Assembly: GCF_900091655.1 (NCBI RefSeq)
Contig: NZ_LT594621.1
Span: 2,294,001 to 2,358,000, forward strand
Length of the DNA stretch: 64,000 bases
DNA from: Culturomica massiliensis
Lineage (GTDB): Bacteria > Bacteroidota > Bacteroidia > Bacteroidales > Marinifilaceae
Reading direction: 5' to 3'
Program-made: the position numbers and the translations under genes
Shown here: one piece after another, positions 1 to 9,136 of the stretch
Layout: each line of letters opens with the position of its first letter
Position numbering within the stretch: position 1 is the first letter of the stretch
The notes under the pieces: model-generated
Told to the model about the DNA's origin: nothing
Database searches by the model: none
Seen by the model: only the letters and a program-made list of their open reading frames with translations

Positions 1-1
1 C

Positions 2-613
2 AATCCGCACGAGCTTCTGGAAGTATCGAGCCTCGGTCTCCTGGTAGGTATATTCCTCATTCTGATTGCCCGCCCGGTAAGTGTTTTTCTATGCCTGTTA
101 CCCTTCCGGAAACTGCCTTTAAAAGGACGGCTTTTCGTATCCTGGGTCGGTCTTCGCGGAGCCGTACCCATTATTTTTGCAACCTATCCGCAAATTGCAG
201 GTATCCCTCAAGCCAATCTGATCTTCAATGTCGTATTCTTCATCACAATATTATCCCTCGTCGTTCAAGGTATGAGCATACCCTGGGTAGCCAATCGGCT
301 TCACTTAGCCTTGCCGGAACCCAAAACAGGCAACACGTTCGGGGTTGAGTTGCCGGAAGCGATCAAATCAGCCATGTCCGAGATCGAACTGACAGAGGAT
401 CTGCTTCGGAAAGGAGACCGCCTGATGAATCTGTCATTGCCGGACAATACACTTGTCGTCATGATACACCGGGGAAACAATTATATGGTTCCGACCGGAA
501 AAACCAAACTTCAATCCGGAGATAAACTACTGGTTATCACAGACAACGACACAGCCCTTAAAGATACATACGAAAGTCTGGGCATACAGGATTATACAAT
601 CGAAAAAAATTAA
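2..613 (+). CDS. K+/H+ antiporter (CPA1/NhaP2-CvrA type), C-terminal part
   Basis: The gene is cut by the left window edge; the frame is open from base 2. The visible part holds the last membrane segments of a cation:proton antiporter, including a WVGLRGAVPI motif typical of NhaP/CvrA-type exchangers, followed from about base 345 by a soluble C-terminal RCK_C (TrkA-C) domain ending in a GDKLLVITD-like strand. The family exports K+ or Na+ in exchange for protons across the inner membrane, and the RCK_C domain usually binds a regulatory ligand. mgtC follows after 18 bases on the same strand, so the two are probably co-transcribed. Exact substrate is not shown by the sequence. Confidence 0.85.
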   Translation, partial: NPHELLEVSSLGLLVGIFLILIARPVSVFLCLLPFRKLPLKGRLFVSWVGLRGAVPIIFATYPQIAGIPQANLIFNVVFFITILSLVVQGMSIPWVANRLHLALPEPKTGNTFGVELPEAIKSAMSEIELTEDLLRKGDRLMNLSLPDNTLVVMIHRGNNYMVPTGKTKLQSGDKLLVITDNDTALKDTYESLGIQDYTIEKN

Positions 614-631
614 CCCATAACAGACAGAAAT

Positions 632-1297
632 ATGGACACATGGGATTTCATTCTAAGACTTATCGTCGCTTCCTGTTTCGGCGCCCTTATCGGACTTGAC
701 AGAGAATACCGGGCCAAAGAAGCCGGTTTGCGTACCCATTTTCTGGTTTGTTTAGGCAGTGCCCTGTTTATGCTCGTGTCACAACACGGTTTCAGGGATA
801 CGGTGAATACTCCGGGAGTTGCCCTCGATCCCAGCCGAATAGCCGCACAAGTCGTCAGCGGAATCGGCTTCCTCGGAGCCGGCACAATCATTATCCAGAA
901 ACAATTCGTAAGGGGATTGACTACCGCCGCAGGACTATGGGCAACAGCCGCTATCGGACTTGTTATCGGAGGAGGCATGTATTACATCGGTATTGCAGGA
1001 GTAATATTAGTTTTGGCAGGTCTGGAACTCACTCACTTTTTTTTACCCGGAGTGGGATTACACAGTATGTTGCTGGCATTCACAACAGTCAGAAAAGAAA
1101 ACCTGGGGCTCATCACCAACCAAATCAATAGTTTGGGACACCGTATTGTAAATTACACAACGGAAGAAGAGCATTTCGGTGATACGACCACATTCAAAGT
1201 ATCAATGATCATCAAGGTTCGCAAATTCGGAGAAGAAAGTACATTGTTTCAGTACATACAGTCTCTTCCGGACCTTACCATCAACAAAATGGAATAA
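632..1297 (+). CDS. MgtC/SapB family membrane protein
   Basis: 221 residues. The first 140 form four or five hydrophobic segments with the MgtC/SapB signatures GALIGLDREYRAKEAGLRTH near residues 13-32 and GIGFLGAGTII near 77-87. A small soluble C-terminal domain of about 75 residues follows and resembles the ACT-like tail of some MgtC proteins. MgtC proteins sit in the inner membrane; in pathogens they affect Mg2+ starvation and F-ATPase activity, but the role in commensal Bacteroidales is not established. It lies 18 bases after the antiporter gene, which suggests a shared ion-homeostasis transcript. Confidence 0.85.
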   Translation: MDTWDFILRLIVASCFGALIGLDREYRAKEAGLRTHFLVCLGSALFMLVSQHGFRDTVNTPGVALDPSRIAAQVVSGIGFLGAGTIIIQKQFVRGLTTAAGLWATAAIGLVIGGGMYYIGIAGVILVLAGLELTHFFLPGVGLHSMLLAFTTVRKENLGLITNQINSLGHRIVNYTTEEEHFGDTTTFKVSMIIKVRKFGEESTLFQYIQSLPDLTINKME

Positions 1298-1302
1298 AAA
1301 AA

Positions 1303-1320
1303 GAGTTCCGTACGGAACTC
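1303..1320 (-). terminator. Intrinsic terminator after the FabH-like gene
   Basis: A perfect 18-nt palindrome (arms GAGTTCCGT/ACGGAACTC). On the minus strand it is followed by seven T residues, so it should end the leftward FabH-like transcript. The same hairpin lies just past the mgtC stop and could also act rightward, though without a good T-tract. Confidence 0.75.
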
Positions 1321-1343
1321 CATGCCGTATAATGCAAACCTCA

Positions 1344-2294
1344 TTAAAACTGCAACAACATAGCCCCACAGGAATAACCGCCTCCAAAAACAGTCAATCC
1401 GACAAGATCACCTCGTTTCACTTTATCCAAATTTTCAGAAAGAGATATCGCACAACTCGGACACCCCGTATTCCCCCGGGTCTCAATATTCATTAAAAAA
1501 CACGATTCCGGAAAACCGGTTTGATGGGCAATATTACGAATAATACGCTGATTAGCCTGATGAGAAGAAATATAATTCAAATCCTCCAGTTTTTTCCCAC
1601 ACCTCTCTCCTGCTTTCCGCAAGGCATCTACCATATAATGACAGGCATTCATAAACACATCACGTCCTTCCGGCATACTGATACCCCCGTCCTTCGGCAG
1701 TAAATGTACTGCTGACATCGCTTTCGGCAAATACCCCAACCCACGCGTATATATACTCAAAATCCGGGCATCTTTCTCACTGTACGATTCTGTTGAAATG
1801 AAGACAGCCACCGCTCCGTCTCCCCACAAATGCCCACTTTGCGGGTCCGTCTCATTGGCATATTTGGTGTTGTGCTCTGACGCAATAACCAAAGCTTTCC
1901 GGGCCTTTCCCAAAGCAAAATACCCCTCTGCAACCTCCATGGCATTGATAAAAGAAGAACAAGCCGAAGATACGCTCAAACACTGGGCATTTTCGATATG
2001 ATAGCGATGCTGTATCGTATGAGCTGCCGTAGCTACAGTATCGTAAGGTGAATAAGTCGCTGCAACGATCAGATCTATCTCCTCCATGGGATAAGGCAAA
2101 TCCTTTACCGCAACATCCACAGCCTTTACGGCCATTGTATTGGTATTTTCACCGATACCGGCTTTACTACGGGTTTTTATACCGGTACGCGAATAAATCC
2201 ATTCATCATCCAACCCGTTTAAATCCTTAAAATGAGAGTTAGGTACAACATTTTCGGGTATGTAGTGCGAGATTTTATTAATATATAAATCCAT
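1344..2294 (-). CDS. 3-oxoacyl-ACP synthase III family protein
   Basis: 316 residues from the ATG at 2294. An earlier in-frame ATG would add 35 residues with no family match; the chosen start puts the catalytic Cys (SVSSACSSF) at position 112, the canonical FabH number. The rest of the triad is visible: His in ISSHQANQRI and Asn in ETRGNTGCPS. KAS III enzymes condense acetyl- or other acyl-CoA with malonyl-ACP to start fatty acid synthesis in the cytoplasm. It is a lone gene with its own terminator, outside a fab cluster, so it could be an auxiliary KAS III with a different acyl primer. ATG at 2297 is an equally possible start (MMDLY). Confidence 0.85.
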   Translation of the reverse strand: MDLYINKISHYIPENVVPNSHFKDLNGLDDEWIYSRTGIKTRSKAGIGENTNTMAVKAVDVAVKDLPYPMEEIDLIVAATYSPYDTVATAAHTIQHRYHIENAQCLSVSSACSSFINAMEVAEGYFALGKARKALVIASEHNTKYANETDPQSGHLWGDGAVAVFISTESYSEKDARILSIYTRGLGYLPKAMSAVHLLPKDGGISMPEGRDVFMNACHYMVDALRKAGERCGKKLEDLNYISSHQANQRIIRNIAHQTGFPESCFLMNIETRGNTGCPSCAISLSENLDKVKRGDLVGLTVFGGGYSCGAMLLQF

Positions 2295-2403
2295 CATTCC
2301 ATTTATTTTCCAGCCAAAAATTTCACATTTTAAAGCAAATTGTGCAACAAAAAGTATGCCACAGGCAATAATCGGAGACACCGGTCTATGCTGTGACATA
2401 CAA

Positions 2404-2450
2404 AAAGGTCACAAAATCCCGACTTCATACAGTTTGATTTTGTGACCTTT
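2404..2450 (-). terminator. Intrinsic terminator after the aldo/keto reductase gene
   Basis: Perfect 15-bp inverted repeat (2404-2418 with 2436-2450; arm AAAGGTCACAAAATC) and a 17-nt loop. On the minus strand the second arm runs into TTTTTG. It lies just 3' of the leftward aldo/keto reductase gene. Confidence 0.75.
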
Positions 2451-2472
2451 CACAATAAATCGATCATACAGC

Positions 2473-3462
2473 CTAATGTGAAATATCAGGCAATTCTTTA
2501 TTGATGAATGCAATATCCTCCTGTGTCAATTTCACATCGACAGCATGGGCGTTCTCGATAGCCTGTACCGAATCCCGGGCACCCACCAAAGCAACGGTAA
2601 TTCCCGGATGATCGATTGTCCATCTCAATACCAACTGGGATAAAGCAACGTTTTTCTCCCGTGCCAATGGACGAAGCTTATCCAGGAAAGCATTCGTTTG
2701 CCGGATACAGTTCTCCGTAAAAAAAGAATTATTTGCACGATGATCCCCTTCGGCAAATTTATATCCGGGCGTTATTTTTCCCGTCAACAAGCCTCGTTCC
2801 ATAGGGCTATATGCCAATACCGATTTATTGTGTTTCATACACCAGGGTATTGTCGTCTCGTCCGTTTTCCGGTTTACCATACTGAACGGAATCTGATCCG
2901 AAACCAGATTGATATATTTTCCGGCTTCTTCCATCAAACTGACGTCGTAATTACAAACGCCGGCGTAACGGACCTTTCCCTGTTCAATTAAACGTTCCAC
3001 AGCCTCAAAAGTCTCACTCTGCGGGGTCGTCTTATCCGGCCAATGTATCTGATAAAGATCGATATAATCGGTCTTCAACCGTCTCAAACTATCCTCGCAC
3101 TCTTTGATGATACTTTCTTTGTCGGCATATTTATAAATATCTATCGGCTTTCCGCTATTATCTTTGCTTTTAAAAGCAAATTCTCCTTTCGCCAAATCCC
3201 AGCGCATACCGTATTTCGTCAATATCTGCACCTGATCCCGCGGGATAATTTCAAGCGCCTGCCCGACAATGCTCTCACTGGTCCCCTGACCATAGACCGG
3301 AGCCGTATCGATAGAAGTCACTCCTTCGTCAAAAGCAGCCCGGATAGCATGAACGGCTTTCATCCGGTCTGAAGAACCCCACATCCAGCCGCCTACAGCC
3401 CATGAACCGAAAGTAATCACCGACAATTCCAAATCTGTATTACCAATTTTCCGATATTCCAT
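2473..3462 (-). CDS. Aldo/keto reductase family oxidoreductase
   Basis: 329 residues, the usual length for the AKR superfamily (TIM barrel, NAD(P)H-dependent reduction of carbonyls). The catalytic Asp and Tyr are seen in DTAPVYGQGTSE (near residues 52-63), the Lys in ILTKYG and the His in YQIHWPD. The closing LVGARDSVQAIENA segment resembles the cofactor-binding end of the barrel. The family resembles YajO/IolS-like and L-glyceraldehyde 3-phosphate reductase-like enzymes; the substrate cannot be told. It stands alone with a terminator behind it. Confidence 0.88.
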   Translation of the reverse strand: MEYRKIGNTDLELSVITFGSWAVGGWMWGSSDRMKAVHAIRAAFDEGVTSIDTAPVYGQGTSESIVGQALEIIPRDQVQILTKYGMRWDLAKGEFAFKSKDNSGKPIDIYKYADKESIIKECEDSLRRLKTDYIDLYQIHWPDKTTPQSETFEAVERLIEQGKVRYAGVCNYDVSLMEEAGKYINLVSDQIPFSMVNRKTDETTIPWCMKHNKSVLAYSPMERGLLTGKITPGYKFAEGDHRANNSFFTENCIRQTNAFLDKLRPLAREKNVALSQLVLRWTIDHPGITVALVGARDSVQAIENAHAVDVKLTQEDIAFINKELPDISH

Positions 3463-3574
3463 ACTATTTAAATTTATTATCTGATTCAGGATTATCTACG
3501 AATATCCCGGGAGAAAGTTAATTTATTTTGTTCCTTTCCAAACTCAAATTCATTTCATTATGCATTCTTATAAA

Positions 3575-5485
3575 TCAGCCCTCAGAAACAACCTGCCTTT
3601 TATCCTTCCGGTCAGAAGAATAATTATTCTCATAGTAATTTATAAATGCATTATTCACTACCCGGTTCCCGCCGGGTGTTGGATAATTTCCTGAAAAATA
3701 CCAATCTCCGTCATGACCTTTACAAGCCTTACGAAGATTCGATATGGTCTGGTAGACGACCTCGATAGCGATCCCGCAATCCTTAGGCTTTACCATCTCT
3801 GCAATCTTCGACGAAATATCTTTATCGCTGAACGGAGCATAAATCTCCCGGACATAATTAACGATTTCTTCTTTCGGCCTATACTGCTGCTCCTTCGACT
3901 TCCGGTAAACATCCTCTATAATTTTTTCTTTTCCTCTTTCTTTCAGCAATTCAATGGCAGCATTGAAAGCGATAAACTCATCCATACGGGACATATCGAT
4001 TCCATAACAATCCGGGTAACGAATCTGGGGAGAAGAAGAAACGATCACGATCTTTTTGGGGTTCAAGCGGCACAAAATCTTGATAATACTTTGCCTCAAC
4101 GTCGTTCCCCTCACAATACTGTCGTCGATCACCACAATATTATCCACTCCTTCGACAATCGTACCATAAGTCGTATCATACACATGTGTCGCTAAATCGT
4201 TCCGGCTGTTATTCTCTGCAATAAAAGTCCTGAGCTTAATGTCTTTTATGGCTAATTTTTCTGTACGTATACGCCGGGATAAAATTTGATCAGCCCGATA
4301 CGAAGATACATTATCATTTGTCCCCAGTAACTCTACACTTTTTTTGGAGTCCAAATAATCTTCCAGGCCTTCCAGCATCCCATAATAAGCAATTTCCGCC
4401 GTATTGGGAATATAAGAAAAAACGGTATTGTCCGTATCGTAATACACCGCCTGCAAAATCTGGTCCGTTAACAAATATCCCAGCATTTTACGTTCCCGGT
4501 AAATATCCCGGTCACTTCCCCTTGAAAAATAAATCCGCTCAAAAGAACAGGGAGTTATTTGATCCGCCCGCTCGATCTGCTCCAAAGTCATCTTTCCGTC
4601 TTTCTTAACGATCAAACTTTCACCGGCCATCAATTCCCGTACCTGATCCGTCTTGACATCTAAAATCGTCTGTATTACGGGACGTTCAGAAGCTACGACA
4701 ATAATCTCGTCATCCGCATAATAAAATGCCGGACGTATCCCCCACCTGTCCCGAAACACAAAAGCATCCCCGCTTCCTGTCAGTCCGCAAATAACAAAAC
4801 CGCCGTCCCACTTTTCAGAAGCTGTCCGGATGATGGAAGCCATATCCAGATGCTCTTCTATTACCCGGTTCAATTCAAGGCCGGATAAACCGCTGGAACT
4901 GTACTGTTCATACAACTTTTCCACATAACGATCCAACAAATAGCCGATCTGTTCCAAAATAATAAACGTATCTCCGCTATTCCGCGGATGCTGGCCTTTA
5001 GCTACAATATCCGCCAAAATTTCATCGACATTGGTAAGGTTAAAATTCCCGGCAAGGCAAAGATTCCGGCTACGCCAATTATTACGTCTTAAAAAGGGAT
5101 GAACGTATGAAATACCAGACTTCCCGGTTGTACTGTAACGTAAATGCCCCAGATACAACTCCCCGACAAAAGGCAATTTATCCGGTTCCGTTACACCGTT
5201 TGCTTTTTGTACAGCCATCTGACGATTTACAGCATCAAACACCTCTGTAATAGCACTGCTTCCCAAGGCCCGTTCCCTGAAGATATATTCTTCCCCGGGC
5301 CGGGCATTCAACTTGACACAGGCCATTCCGGCCCCTTCTTGTCCCCGGTTGTGCTGCTTTTCCATCAACAGATAAAGCGTATTCAACCCATAAACTGAAG
5401 TTCCATACTTCTGCCGGTAATACTCTGCCGGTTTTAAAAGCCGGACGAGTGCTATCCCGCACTCATGTTTAATAGCATCGCTCAT
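3575..5485 (-). CDS. Amidophosphoribosyltransferase-type protein, long form
   Basis: 636 residues, longer than the classic PurF of about 470-500. The N-terminal glutamine amidotransferase (Ntn) domain starts at a Cys at position 9 (KHECGIALVRLL), consistent with a short propeptide removed to expose the nucleophile; NRGQEGAGM and GHLRYSTTGKSG motifs follow. The phosphoribosyltransferase domain carries the PRPP loop VVIDDSIVRGTTLR near residue 450. A C-terminal extension of about 120 residues has no obvious counterpart in short PurF. PurF makes 5-phosphoribosylamine from PRPP and glutamine in purine synthesis. Bacteroidales often carry a short and a long paralogue, so this could be the second copy; purE lies elsewhere in the window. 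Confidence 0.85.
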   Translation of the reverse strand: MSDAIKHECGIALVRLLKPAEYYRQKYGTSVYGLNTLYLLMEKQHNRGQEGAGMACVKLNARPGEEYIFRERALGSSAITEVFDAVNRQMAVQKANGVTEPDKLPFVGELYLGHLRYSTTGKSGISYVHPFLRRNNWRSRNLCLAGNFNLTNVDEILADIVAKGQHPRNSGDTFIILEQIGYLLDRYVEKLYEQYSSSGLSGLELNRVIEEHLDMASIIRTASEKWDGGFVICGLTGSGDAFVFRDRWGIRPAFYYADDEIIVVASERPVIQTILDVKTDQVRELMAGESLIVKKDGKMTLEQIERADQITPCSFERIYFSRGSDRDIYRERKMLGYLLTDQILQAVYYDTDNTVFSYIPNTAEIAYYGMLEGLEDYLDSKKSVELLGTNDNVSSYRADQILSRRIRTEKLAIKDIKLRTFIAENNSRNDLATHVYDTTYGTIVEGVDNIVVIDDSIVRGTTLRQSIIKILCRLNPKKIVIVSSSPQIRYPDCYGIDMSRMDEFIAFNAAIELLKERGKEKIIEDVYRKSKEQQYRPKEEIVNYVREIYAPFSDKDISSKIAEMVKPKDCGIAIEVVYQTISNLRKACKGHDGDWYFSGNYPTPGGNRVVNNAFINYYENNYSSDRKDKRQVVSEG

Positions 5486-5614
5486 AAATTATTTTTAATC
5501 AGTAAGGTAACGGTGACTGCAACAAACAGGGCCTGGTATCCCCCGCATCCCATTTCCACGTTACTCATTGCAATTTTCGGTCTCATACAAATAATCCGGA
5601 AGAAATTTTTTCTA

Positions 5615-6598
5615 TCATCTGGCTGATAACAACGTGAGCAATTCAAGCAGTCTCGGATTTAATCCTTTACTATTTTTAATCGCTTTATTAAAAGGTACAT
5701 GTACAATTTTACCGTTTGTAATACCGATCATGATACTTTTCTGATCATCCAGCAAAGCATCTACAGCAGCTACCCCCAGGCGGCAGGCAGCTTCCCGGTC
5801 ATAAGCCGTAGGACTTCCCCCCCTTTGTATATGTCCCAAAACCGATACCCGGACATCAAACTCCGGATGCTCCCGACTCACCTTCTCTGCTATTTTATAA
5901 GCACCACCCCCCTCATCCCCTTCGGCTACAATCACAATCCCACTGGAGTGATTCGGATCGTACTCTTCATTCACATATTGCTGCAATTCCTCAATATCAT
6001 TTTTCAATTCTGGAACCAATATCACCTCTGCTCCGCTCGCAATTCCCGAACGCAAAGCTATAAAACCGGCATCCCGCCCCATTACTTCCACAAAAAACAG
6101 ACGATTATGGGCACTGGCCGTATCTCTGATTTTATCAATCGCACAAATCGCCGTATTTACAGCCGTATCATAACCTATGGTATAATCTGTTCCGAAAAGA
6201 TCATTATCAATCGTACCCGGTATACCAACAACCGGAATATCATATTCCTGCACTAACAAACCGGCACCGGTAAACGATCCGTCCCCACCAATCACGACCA
6301 GGCCGTCGATTTCAAAGGCTGCCAATTGTCCTACAGCCTTCATCCGCCCCGCCGGAGTGCGAAATTCCGCACTTCGTGCCGTTTTTAAAATCGTTCCTCC
6401 ACGCTGAATAATATTACTTACATCCGAAGATTTTAAACGACGGATTTGTCCGTCAATCAGTCCCTGATAACCGCCGGAAATACCAAATACCTGACATCCA
6501 TTATAAATACCGGCACGGACGACAGCCCGGATGGCAGCATTCATTCCCGGAGCATCTCCCCCGGACGTCAACACGCCTATTTTTTTCATCCCATTCAT
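5615..6598 (-). CDS. pfkA: ATP-dependent 6-phosphofructokinase
   Basis: 327 residues, the typical bacterial PfkA length. It phosphorylates fructose 6-phosphate in glycolysis. GVLTSGGDAPGMNAA starts the ATP site; GGDGSFTGA carries Gly rather than the Asp typical of pyrophosphate-dependent enzymes, so ATP is the likely donor; PGTIDNDLFGTDYTIG holds the catalytic Asp; EVMGRDAGFIAL and GHIQRGGSPTA are family signatures. A start at 6589 (MKKIGVL) is also possible. It is monocistronic as far as visible, 129 bases upstream of the amidotransferase gene on the same strand. Confidence 0.93.
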   Translation of the reverse strand: MNGMKKIGVLTSGGDAPGMNAAIRAVVRAGIYNGCQVFGISGGYQGLIDGQIRRLKSSDVSNIIQRGGTILKTARSAEFRTPAGRMKAVGQLAAFEIDGLVVIGGDGSFTGAGLLVQEYDIPVVGIPGTIDNDLFGTDYTIGYDTAVNTAICAIDKIRDTASAHNRLFFVEVMGRDAGFIALRSGIASGAEVILVPELKNDIEELQQYVNEEYDPNHSSGIVIVAEGDEGGGAYKIAEKVSREHPEFDVRVSVLGHIQRGGSPTAYDREAACRLGVAAVDALLDDQKSIMIGITNGKIVHVPFNKAIKNSKGLNPRLLELLTLLSAR

Positions 6599-6996
6599 AA
6601 TCGGCCAATTTTAATCGCTTCCCTTCATAACGTAAATTTTCGGTTAAAAGTTATCCGTTCCTCAACACCCCTAAATTTTCCCCCAGACAACATGCAAATA
6701 TACATATTTTTCAAAACAATATCACAAAAAAACAGGGGCAATCCGACAAAAACATACAATATTTCACACAACACCCCCATTTTCACCAATCTATTTATCG
6801 ATTATATATAATAATATACAATTCACCCCCCATTTTTATCCCATCACAAACAGAAAAGTATAAATTTTCATTTAGTGGACAGGTCATATTAAATTTTTGT
6901 ATCTTTGGACCAAAATGAACCATACTTGTTCCAAGTAAATCACAATGCTCAATTTGCATTGACTATCAATCATTCAGAGAGTATCTATAACAACAA
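6599..6996. other. Divergent intergenic region between pfkA and map
   Basis: 398 bases, very AT-rich and with no credible gene. It must hold promoters for leftward pfkA and rightward map. The rightward side has a TATCTTTG -7 box at 6900-6907. I see no strong hairpin or riboswitch. Confidence 0.6.
6900..6907 (+). promoter_or_regulatory. Bacteroidota -7 box upstream of map
   Basis: TATCTTTG matches the Bacteroidota -7 consensus TAnnTTTG, 89 bases before the map start codon. A clear TTTG at -33 is not visible at 19-nt spacing, so this rests on the -7 box alone. Confidence 0.45.
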
Positions 6997-7851
6997 ATGG
7001 AAGTCATACAACACAACCATCCCTGGAACGGATATTACGATCCGGACATATTGAATGAAAAGCTACGCCAATATCGTCGCCTCGGCCACATCGTCCCTCC
7101 CCGGAAAATCATAAAAAATGCAGACCAGATAGAAGGAATCCGGCGCAGTTCAGTCATCAACACCGCAGTGCTCGATCATATTGCAACTCATATACACTGC
7201 GGAATGACGACCCAGGAAATAGATAAACTGGTCTACGACTTTACAATAGCCCACAATGCTGTCCCTGCTCCGTTAAACTACGAAGGTTTTCCCAAAAGCG
7301 TATGCACCTCCATCAACGACGAAGTATGCCACGGCATACCTTCAGACGACATCATCTTAAAAGACGGAGATATCATTAACGTAGACGTTTCTACCATATT
7401 GGACGGTTATTTTTCGGATGCTTCCCGCATGTTTATGATCGGTAATGTCACCGCTGAAAGAAAACACCTGGTGCAAGTCACAAAAGAATGCCTGGAGTTA
7501 GGCGTTAAAGCCGCACGTCCCTGGGGATTTCTGGGAGATATCGGACAAGCGATACAGGAACATGCCGAAGCCAACGGTTATTCTGTAGTCCGTGACTTCT
7601 GCGGACATGGAGTAGGTCTGGAATTTCACGAAAAACCCGAAGTTGAGCATGTCGGACGTAAAGGAACAGGCATGCTGCTTGTTCCCGGTATGATATTTAC
7701 GATCGAGCCCATGATCAACATGGGGACATACGAAATATTTATCGATGCGGACAACGACTGGACTGTCCTTACGGAAGACGGACTACCTTCCGCTCAATGG
7801 GAAAATACGGTTTTAATTACGGACAACGGATGTGAAATACTGACACATTGA
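6997..7851 (+). CDS. map: Type I methionine aminopeptidase
   Basis: 284 residues. It removes the initiator Met from nascent proteins. The pita-bread fold metal ligands are present: the two Asp in NVDVSTILDGYFSDASRMF (the mature core), His in CGHGVGLEFHEKP, and Glu in FTIEPMI and near the C-terminus. About 40 residues precede the catalytic core, with PPRKIIKN just before it; such extensions occur in several MetAP1 proteins. The gene stands alone between two promoters, away from the ribosomal operon where map often sits. Confidence 0.92.
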   Translation: MEVIQHNHPWNGYYDPDILNEKLRQYRRLGHIVPPRKIIKNADQIEGIRRSSVINTAVLDHIATHIHCGMTTQEIDKLVYDFTIAHNAVPAPLNYEGFPKSVCTSINDEVCHGIPSDDIILKDGDIINVDVSTILDGYFSDASRMFMIGNVTAERKHLVQVTKECLELGVKAARPWGFLGDIGQAIQEHAEANGYSVVRDFCGHGVGLEFHEKPEVEHVGRKGTGMLLVPGMIFTIEPMINMGTYEIFIDADNDWTVLTEDGLPSAQWENTVLITDNGCEILTH

Positions 7852-7912
7852 AATAATTCCGGAATCATTTTCTGAAAATCAGCAATTTCTTTTCCGGTCC
7901 CGAATTATTTTT

Positions 7913-7920
7913 TATGTTTG
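7913..7920 (+). promoter_or_regulatory. -7 box upstream of the OmpA-like lipoprotein gene
   Basis: TATGTTTG fits TAnnTTTG exactly and lies 43 bases before the ATG at 7963. An in-frame ATG at 7918 would overlap this box, which favours the 7963 start. Confidence 0.5.
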
Positions 7921-7962
7921 TATATGAATATCCAATCCTCGTACAAACCAACAATAGTAAAG

Positions 7963-8799
7963 ATGAAAAATACAATACTCCCGGTTATCGTATTTCTGCT
8001 TATATGCAACTCATGCGTATCCAAGAAAAAATACCTGGTTGCTGAAAACGGCCGTTTGGCAGCCATCGAACGAAGCGAAAATTTCCGGCAGAAATTAACC
8101 GACTGTACGAATGAAAATACCCGCCAATCACACCGGATCGACAGCCTGCTTGACGATACGACAGAACTGGGAGGAACGGTCAGAGCTTACAAAAAGTTGT
8201 TATATTCCAACAAATCCGAACAAGCCAAATTAAACACCATGCTCCAGGAAAAAATAGAGGAATTGAATGCCCGCCAGGCTACAATTCAAGAGCTGGAAGC
8301 CATGATCGAAACACAAAACCAAAAAGTTCAGAATTTATTGAACAGCGTTCAGGATGCTTTGATGGGATTCGGCAATGAAGAACTCACCGTCAGACAGAAA
8401 GACGGGAAAGTATATGTTGCCATGTCGGACAAGCTTTTATTTGAATCCGGCAGTGCAAAGGTGGATAAACGCGGAAAAGAAGCTCTGGCAAAGCTTGCCG
8501 AGGTATTAAACAAGCAAACGGACATCGATGTATTTATCGAAGGACACACCGACACCAAACCCATCAACACCGTCCAGTTCAAGGACAACTGGGACCTTAG
8601 CGTGATCCGTGCCACCTCTGTCGTACGCATACTGACAAAAGACTACAAAGTGAATCCGTTACAAATCCAGCCGACCGGCCGCGGCCAGTATATGCCCGTA
8701 GCCGACAACGCCACAGCCGAAGGCCGCAGCCTCAACCGCCGCACAGAAATCATCATGGCTCCCAAACTGGACAAACTGATGCAACTGCTGCAAAAATAA
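7963..8799 (+). CDS. OmpA family lipoprotein
   Basis: 278 residues from ATG 7963. A signal peptide ends in a lipobox-like LICNSC with Cys18 as the likely lipidation site. A long heptad-rich region (about residues 35-130, likely coiled coil) leads to a C-terminal OmpA domain with the peptidoglycan-binding signature IEGHTDTKPI and the RSLNRRTEIIM end. Family members tether the outer membrane to peptidoglycan. The coiled coil could act as a spacer through the periplasm. No operon partners are visible. Confidence 0.88.
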   Translation: MKNTILPVIVFLLICNSCVSKKKYLVAENGRLAAIERSENFRQKLTDCTNENTRQSHRIDSLLDDTTELGGTVRAYKKLLYSNKSEQAKLNTMLQEKIEELNARQATIQELEAMIETQNQKVQNLLNSVQDALMGFGNEELTVRQKDGKVYVAMSDKLLFESGSAKVDKRGKEALAKLAEVLNKQTDIDVFIEGHTDTKPINTVQFKDNWDLSVIRATSVVRILTKDYKVNPLQIQPTGRGQYMPVADNATAEGRSLNRRTEIIMAPKLDKLMQLLQK

Positions 8800-8922
8800 A
8801 AGTTTCGAATTTATCATTCCCGGATATTATCCACCCAGGTATTATTCAGATCGCTTTCCTTTCTGAATATACCTTTTGTATACTATTCCTTTCCCCTTTA
8901 CCGATAAGATTTTAAATAAAAT

Positions 8923-8944
8923 GTGAAAACACGTGGGTTTTCAC
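8923..8944. repeat. Small perfect inverted repeat upstream of the hybrid kinase
   Basis: GTGAAAAC/GTTTTCAC arms around ACGTGG. No T-tract follows on either strand, so it does not look like a terminator; a dimeric operator is possible. It lies 190 bases upstream of the kinase ATG. Confidence 0.5.
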
Positions 8945-9108
8945 CGTGGGAATATATTAATGAATTTCAAGTAGTTCATTCAGTTTATTATGTAGTATTT
9001 TGACAGGTTATTGTTATTCCGAAGTTCAAAATATGTAGTTTGGACGATGATATTAAAAATATAAAAATTAAATTTAAGTAATTGATAATCATGCTTGCAA
9101 TTAAATTC

Positions 9109-9116
9109 TAATTTTG
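9109..9116 (+). promoter_or_regulatory. -7 box upstream of the hybrid kinase gene
   Basis: TAATTTTG fits TAnnTTTG, 20 bases before the ATG at 9137, which would leave a short leader. No good TTTG at the usual 19-nt spacing. Confidence 0.4.
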
Positions 9117-9136
9117 CACTAATTATTTATTCGAAT

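Larger units (their letters stand above)
8800..9136. other. Intergenic region at the left border of the accessory island
   Basis: 337 bases with no gene. It contains a perfect 8-bp inverted repeat at 8923-8944 (GTGAAAAC, 6-nt loop, GTTTTCAC), and a TAATTTTG -7 box at 9109-9116 just upstream of the hybrid kinase. The sequence is AT-rich, in contrast to the kinase gene that follows. Confidence 0.6.

Noticed and set aside
91..348. Rightward frame of 85 codons over the antiporter
   Set aside because: It is a shadow of the antiporter frame, which is open across the same region and has family motifs.
2294..2399. Upstream extension of the FabH-like protein by 35 residues
   Set aside because: The extra residues match no FabH and the inner start places the active Cys at 112, the family position.
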